Part shown: in pieces, positions 61,465 through 64,000 of the stretch | Layout of the letters: each line of letters starts with the position of its first letter | Position numbering within the stretch: position 1 is the stretch's first letter | NCBI GenBank assembly: GCA_903881085.1 | Contig: CAIRSA010000519.1 | Coordinates: 1-64,000 of the forward strand | Direction of reading: 5' to 3' | DNA length: 64,000 nt | From: an uncultured Acidobacteriia bacterium | GTDB lineage: Bacteria; Acidobacteriota; Terriglobia; Bryobacterales; Bryobacteraceae | Translations under genes and position numbers: made by a program | Notes under the pieces: model-generated | Databases searched by the model: none | The model's input: only the letters and a program-made list of their open reading frames with translations | What the model was told of the DNA's origin: nothing

Positions 61465-62231
61465 GCATTCTCGATCAATTTAAGCTGGACGGCAAGGTCG
61501 CCCTGGTCACCGGTTGCCGCCGCGGCATCGGTGCAGCCATGGCCGAGGCGCTGGCGGAAGCGGGCGCGGACATCATCGGTGTCAGTGCGTCGCTTGAAGC
61601 ATCAGGCAGCGCAATTGAAGCCGTGGTGACGGGCCTCGGCCGCAAGTTCAAAGGCTATGCCTGCGACATCGGCGACCGCAAGGCGCTATACGAATTCATC
61701 GCCAAAGTGAACGCCGATTTTCCGCGTATCGATATTCTGGTGAACAACGCCGGTACGATTCTGCGCAAGCCGGCCGTCGAGCACTCCGACGAGTATTGGG
61801 ATCGCGTGATGGAAGTGAACCTCAACTCGCAGTTCATCCTCAGCCGCGAGATCGGCAAGAAAATGGTGGAGCGCGGCAGCGGGAAGATCATCTTCACTGC
61901 CTCGCTACTGACCTATCAGGGCGGCATCACCGTGCCTGGCTACGCGGCAGCGAAGGGCGGCGTCGGCCAGTTGTGCAAGGCGCTCGCCAATGAGTGGGCA
62001 GGCAAGGGCGTCCAGGTGAACGCCATTGCGCCGGGCTATATCAAAACCGATAATACGACTGCGCTGCAGGCCGACCCGGTACGCAATCCGGCGATTCTGG
62101 CTCGCATTCCCGCCGGGCGCTGGGGCGAAGCCAGCGATCTAAAAGGAGCCACGTTGTTCCTTGCTGCACCCGCTTCCGATTACGTGAGCGGGACCATCAT
62201 CACAGTCGATGGTGGATGGATGGGTCGATAA
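61461..62231 (+). CDS. SDR dehydrogenase, KduD-like
   Basis: A 256-aa protein. Motifs: Thr-Gly-Cys-Arg-Arg-Gly-Ile-Gly (17-24), Asn-Asn-Ala-Gly (95-98), catalytic S148, Y161 and K165. The C-terminus Arg-Ile-Pro-Ala-Gly-Arg-Trp-Gly and Asp-Tyr-Val-Ser-Gly-Thr ... Val-Asp-Gly-Gly-Trp fits 2-deoxy-D-gluconate/KduD-type dehydrogenases of uronate breakdown. The exact substrate is not proven. Confidence 0.85.
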   Translation: MSILDQFKLDGKVALVTGCRRGIGAAMAEALAEAGADIIGVSASLEASGSAIEAVVTGLGRKFKGYACDIGDRKALYEFIAKVNADFPRIDILVNNAGTILRKPAVEHSDEYWDRVMEVNLNSQFILSREIGKKMVERGSGKIIFTASLLTYQGGITVPGYAAAKGGVGQLCKALANEWAGKGVQVNAIAPGYIKTDNTTALQADPVRNPAILARIPAGRWGEASDLKGATLFLAAPASDYVSGTIITVDGGWMGR

Positions 62232-63146
62232 ATGGCAGTTACTTTTGAAAAAGTTGCATGGGGCGGCTGGCCAAATTGTTACCGCATCGCCAACGGCACG
62301 GTGGAGTTGATTGTAACCGCCGACATTGGACCCCGAGTGATGCGTTATGGGTATGTCGGCGGGCCTAACATGTTCCTGGAACACGCACCGTCGATGGGTA
62401 ACTCAGGCGAGGCGGAGTTCCAGCTACGCGGTGGACACCGCCTATGGGCCGCGCCGGAACACATGCCTGGCACTTACGCGCCCGATAACTCGCCGGTCAA
62501 CGTGCGGATCCAGAACGATGTGCTCGATGCCACCGGGCCGGTGGAAGAGACCACCGGGCTGCAGAAGCAGATTGTAGTGAAGCTTGACCCGGAAGGAACC
62601 AAGGTCGAAGTCCGCCATCGCATCCGCAATATGAAGCAATGGGCGGTAGAGGTTTCACCCTGGGCGTTGACGATGATGGCGCCGGGCGGCCTGGCGATCA
62701 CCGGTTTTCCGCCGCGCGGCACGCATCCGGAGAAGCTTGCGCCAACCAATCCGCTGGTGATGTGGGCGTTCACGGATCTAAGCGACAAACGCTGGACGTT
62801 TTTGGAGAAGTATTTGCTCCTGCGGCAGGATCCGGCTGTAGCGCGCCCCCAGAAAATCGGCCACTATAACCCCAAGACCTGGGCCGCCTATCTGCTCGGC
62901 TCTGACTTATTCGTGAAACGTTACGACGCAGCCGCGGCAAACGGCAAGCCCTTTCCGGATATGGGCTGCTCGTTCGAGACATTTACAAACGGAGATACTC
63001 TGGAACTCGAAACCCTGGGGCCACTTACTAAGTTGGCCTCGGGCGATAACCTGAAACACGTGGAGTTCTGGAGTCTCCACAGCGGCGTCAACCTGGCCGA
63101 AATCACAGACGCCGAACTCGACCGCGTAGTCTTACCGCTCATATAG
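62232..63146 (+). CDS. Mutarotase-like (DUF4380-type) protein
   Basis: A 304-aa protein starting right after the SDR stop. Beta-rich, with Ala-Asp-Ile-Gly-Pro-Arg-Val-Met-Arg-Tyr and Gly-Gly-His-Arg-Leu-Trp-Ala-Ala-Pro-Glu, as in galactose-mutarotase-like folds. Without a signal peptide it is cytoplasmic and may bind the same sugar as its operon partners. Confidence 0.7.
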   Translation: MAVTFEKVAWGGWPNCYRIANGTVELIVTADIGPRVMRYGYVGGPNMFLEHAPSMGNSGEAEFQLRGGHRLWAAPEHMPGTYAPDNSPVNVRIQNDVLDATGPVEETTGLQKQIVVKLDPEGTKVEVRHRIRNMKQWAVEVSPWALTMMAPGGLAITGFPPRGTHPEKLAPTNPLVMWAFTDLSDKRWTFLEKYLLLRQDPAVARPQKIGHYNPKTWAAYLLGSDLFVKRYDAAAANGKPFPDMGCSFETFTNGDTLELETLGPLTKLASGDNLKHVEFWSLHSGVNLAEITDAELDRVVLPLI

Positions 63147-63180
63147 GGTGTCTCCCCTTCCAACTGGGATTGTCCGCAGT

Positions 63181-63222
63181 TGTAGGGCAGATTGGCAATC
63201 TGCGGCCGAGTGGTACTCGGCC
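63181..63222. repeat. REP-like twin hairpin
   Basis: TGTAGG, then GCAGATT-GGC-AATCTGC, then GGCCGAGT-GGT-ACTCGGCC. The element is nearly the same in design as that at 40955-40996. It sits between convergent genes. Confidence 0.8.
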
Positions 63223-63256
63223 TTCCGGGGCTAACTTATCGCCTGGTAGCCCAAAC

Positions 63257-63733
63257 CTACTCTTCGCCAGATTCGAGCAGGCTCTCCAACTCTGGAACTG
63301 CCAACAAATCCTTCTCCCGGCCGGTGGCGCGTTTCGTCTTAATAAGGCTCATCAGGTCCAAGCTCGAAACTTGGCGGCCAAACGCTTCAACCGTGATTGA
63401 GTTTTGTAGAGCGTCTCTATATCCTCCGAGCCCCGTTACCTCCGCTAACAGGTCGATTTCGCCAATCTCTGTCTGAAGGGTGAGGATGGTAGAATTCCGA
63501 AGCGTCGCTTCATCCCAGATGAACGGGAGGCCTACTGGAAAACCTCTTGGCCTCGGGTGGAATGGGGCCAGTGCCTTAACCACTCGAGCAAGGTTTTCGG
63601 CCGTCTGCGAGTAGCAGATGTCCAGATCGTAAGTCATTCGATCGCTTCCGAGGATGTTAGCGGCTAAGCCTCCAATGATCACGAAATCGACACCAGCGTC
63701 ACAAAGAATTTGGATTGCCCGCTCGAATTGCAC
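63257..63733 (-). CDS. Nucleotidyltransferase-fold protein (DUF6036-like)
   Basis: A 158-aa protein. Phe-Val-Ile-Ile-Gly-Gly-Leu-Ala-Ala-Asn and Asp-Leu-Asp-Ile-Cys form the Gly-Gly ... Asp-x-Asp core of minimal nucleotidyltransferases, with a later Glu-Ile-Asp-Leu. Such proteins often belong to toxin-antitoxin or AbiE-type modules. It shares a base with the small upstream gene. Confidence 0.75.
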   Translation of the reverse strand: MQFERAIQILCDAGVDFVIIGGLAANILGSDRMTYDLDICYSQTAENLARVVKALAPFHPRPRGFPVGLPFIWDEATLRNSTILTLQTEIGEIDLLAEVTGLGGYRDALQNSITVEAFGRQVSSLDLMSLIKTKRATGREKDLLAVPELESLLESGEE

Positions 63734-63957
63734 TATTTGCTCCTACGGCCTATTCCGCGGATTTTAGCCAACTCGTTAACCGCATCCTCCAACTTCCTGA
63801 CCCGTTGCGCAGGAGTAAGCCTCAACTGCTCAACCAGCAGCGTCAAATCCACGCCAAACTTCTGAGCCGCCTCAATCCGGCTTCCCGGCGCAGGGTTCAT
63901 CAACTTATATTCCGCGCGAGCCAATTGCTCCGGTGTCAGTGGCAGAAGCTTTCTCAT
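63733..63957 (-). CDS. Small partner protein of the nucleotidyltransferase
   Basis: A 74-aa helical basic protein: Leu-Thr-Pro-Glu-Gln-Leu-Ala-Arg-Ala-Glu, then an HTH-like stretch (Gly-Val-Asp-Leu-Thr-Leu-Leu-Val-Glu-Gln). It overlaps the next gene by one base, as in two-gene toxin-antitoxin operons. It could be an antitoxin-like or DNA-binding subunit, without firm evidence. Confidence 0.6.
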   Translation of the reverse strand: MRKLLPLTPEQLARAEYKLMNPAPGSRIEAAQKFGVDLTLLVEQLRLTPAQRVRKLEDAVNELAKIRGIGRRSK

Positions 63958-64000
63958 GCCACTATTGTACGCCGCCCGCTTACTCGCACTTGCCCGTGCA

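Overview
The window holds two unlike blocks. Positions from about 0.7 kb to 33.8 kb are a nearly complete siphovirus-type prophage. The rest is chromosome of a heterotroph that fits Acidobacteriota, probably Bryobacterales/Solibacter-like. That placement is an inference from an Oar-like TonB-dependent receptor with an N-terminal carboxypeptidase-regulatory domain, a PSCyt1/DUF1549/DUF1553 plus DUF1501 gene pair, DUF1080 and DUF4434 secreted proteins, many c-type cytochromes, and an integrase N-terminus with a Cys/His cluster I associate with this phylum. No rRNA or marker gene is present to prove it.

Prophage, left to right. The left edge has an 18-bp tandem repeat and a gene-free control region with six GATAGC/GCTATC half-sites over a strong promoter. 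Next come small early genes, a tRNA-Thr(UGU), an IbrA/IbrB-like pair (PP-loop ATPase plus ParB-like protein), the head module (terminase small and large subunits, gpW-like joiner, lambda-type portal, protease-capsid fusion, two DUF2190-like proteins), connector genes, the tail tube, two tail-chaperone-type genes, a 1350-aa tape measure, tail-tip proteins and two repeat-rich tail-fibre proteins. Then follows a cassette of small exported proteins and two membrane proteins that resemble a lysis module, although no endolysin is recognisable. The right end has divergent RHH and HTH regulators around an operator matching the left control region, an excisionase-like gene and a convergent tyrosine integrase. 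The capsid gene carries an apparent one-base deletion near its 3' end, so the phage may be defective or the assembly may hold an error.

Chromosome, 34-46 kb. A GMC oxidoreductase and its gluconate-2-dehydrogenase-subunit-3-like partner are followed by a leftward respiratory cluster: small membrane protein, cyclic-nucleotide-binding-domain protein, tetraheme cytochrome c, Tat-exported four-cluster ferredoxin, and NrfD-type quinol-interacting membrane subunit. A rightward operon lies divergent to it: a histidine kinase with two CxxCH heme motifs in its periplasmic loop, and an NtrC-type sigma-54 activator. A near-consensus sigma-54 promoter (GG-N10-GC) and an upstream palindrome lie in the shared intergenic region, pointing towards the respiratory genes. 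Together these look like a heme-sensing switch for an electron-transfer chain, and I regard it as the most interesting system here.

Chromosome, 46-64 kb. This contains an Oar-like receptor, the PSCyt1/DUF1501 pair, a DUF4434 glycoside-hydrolase-like protein, an Rpn-type nuclease, a DUF1080 protein, an NAD-dependent reductase and a di-heme oxidoreductase. A three-gene carbohydrate operon follows (zinc alcohol dehydrogenase, KduD-like SDR, mutarotase-like protein), and last a nucleotidyltransferase with a small partner. Twin-hairpin REP-like elements recur in the chromosomal gaps and were not seen in the prophage.
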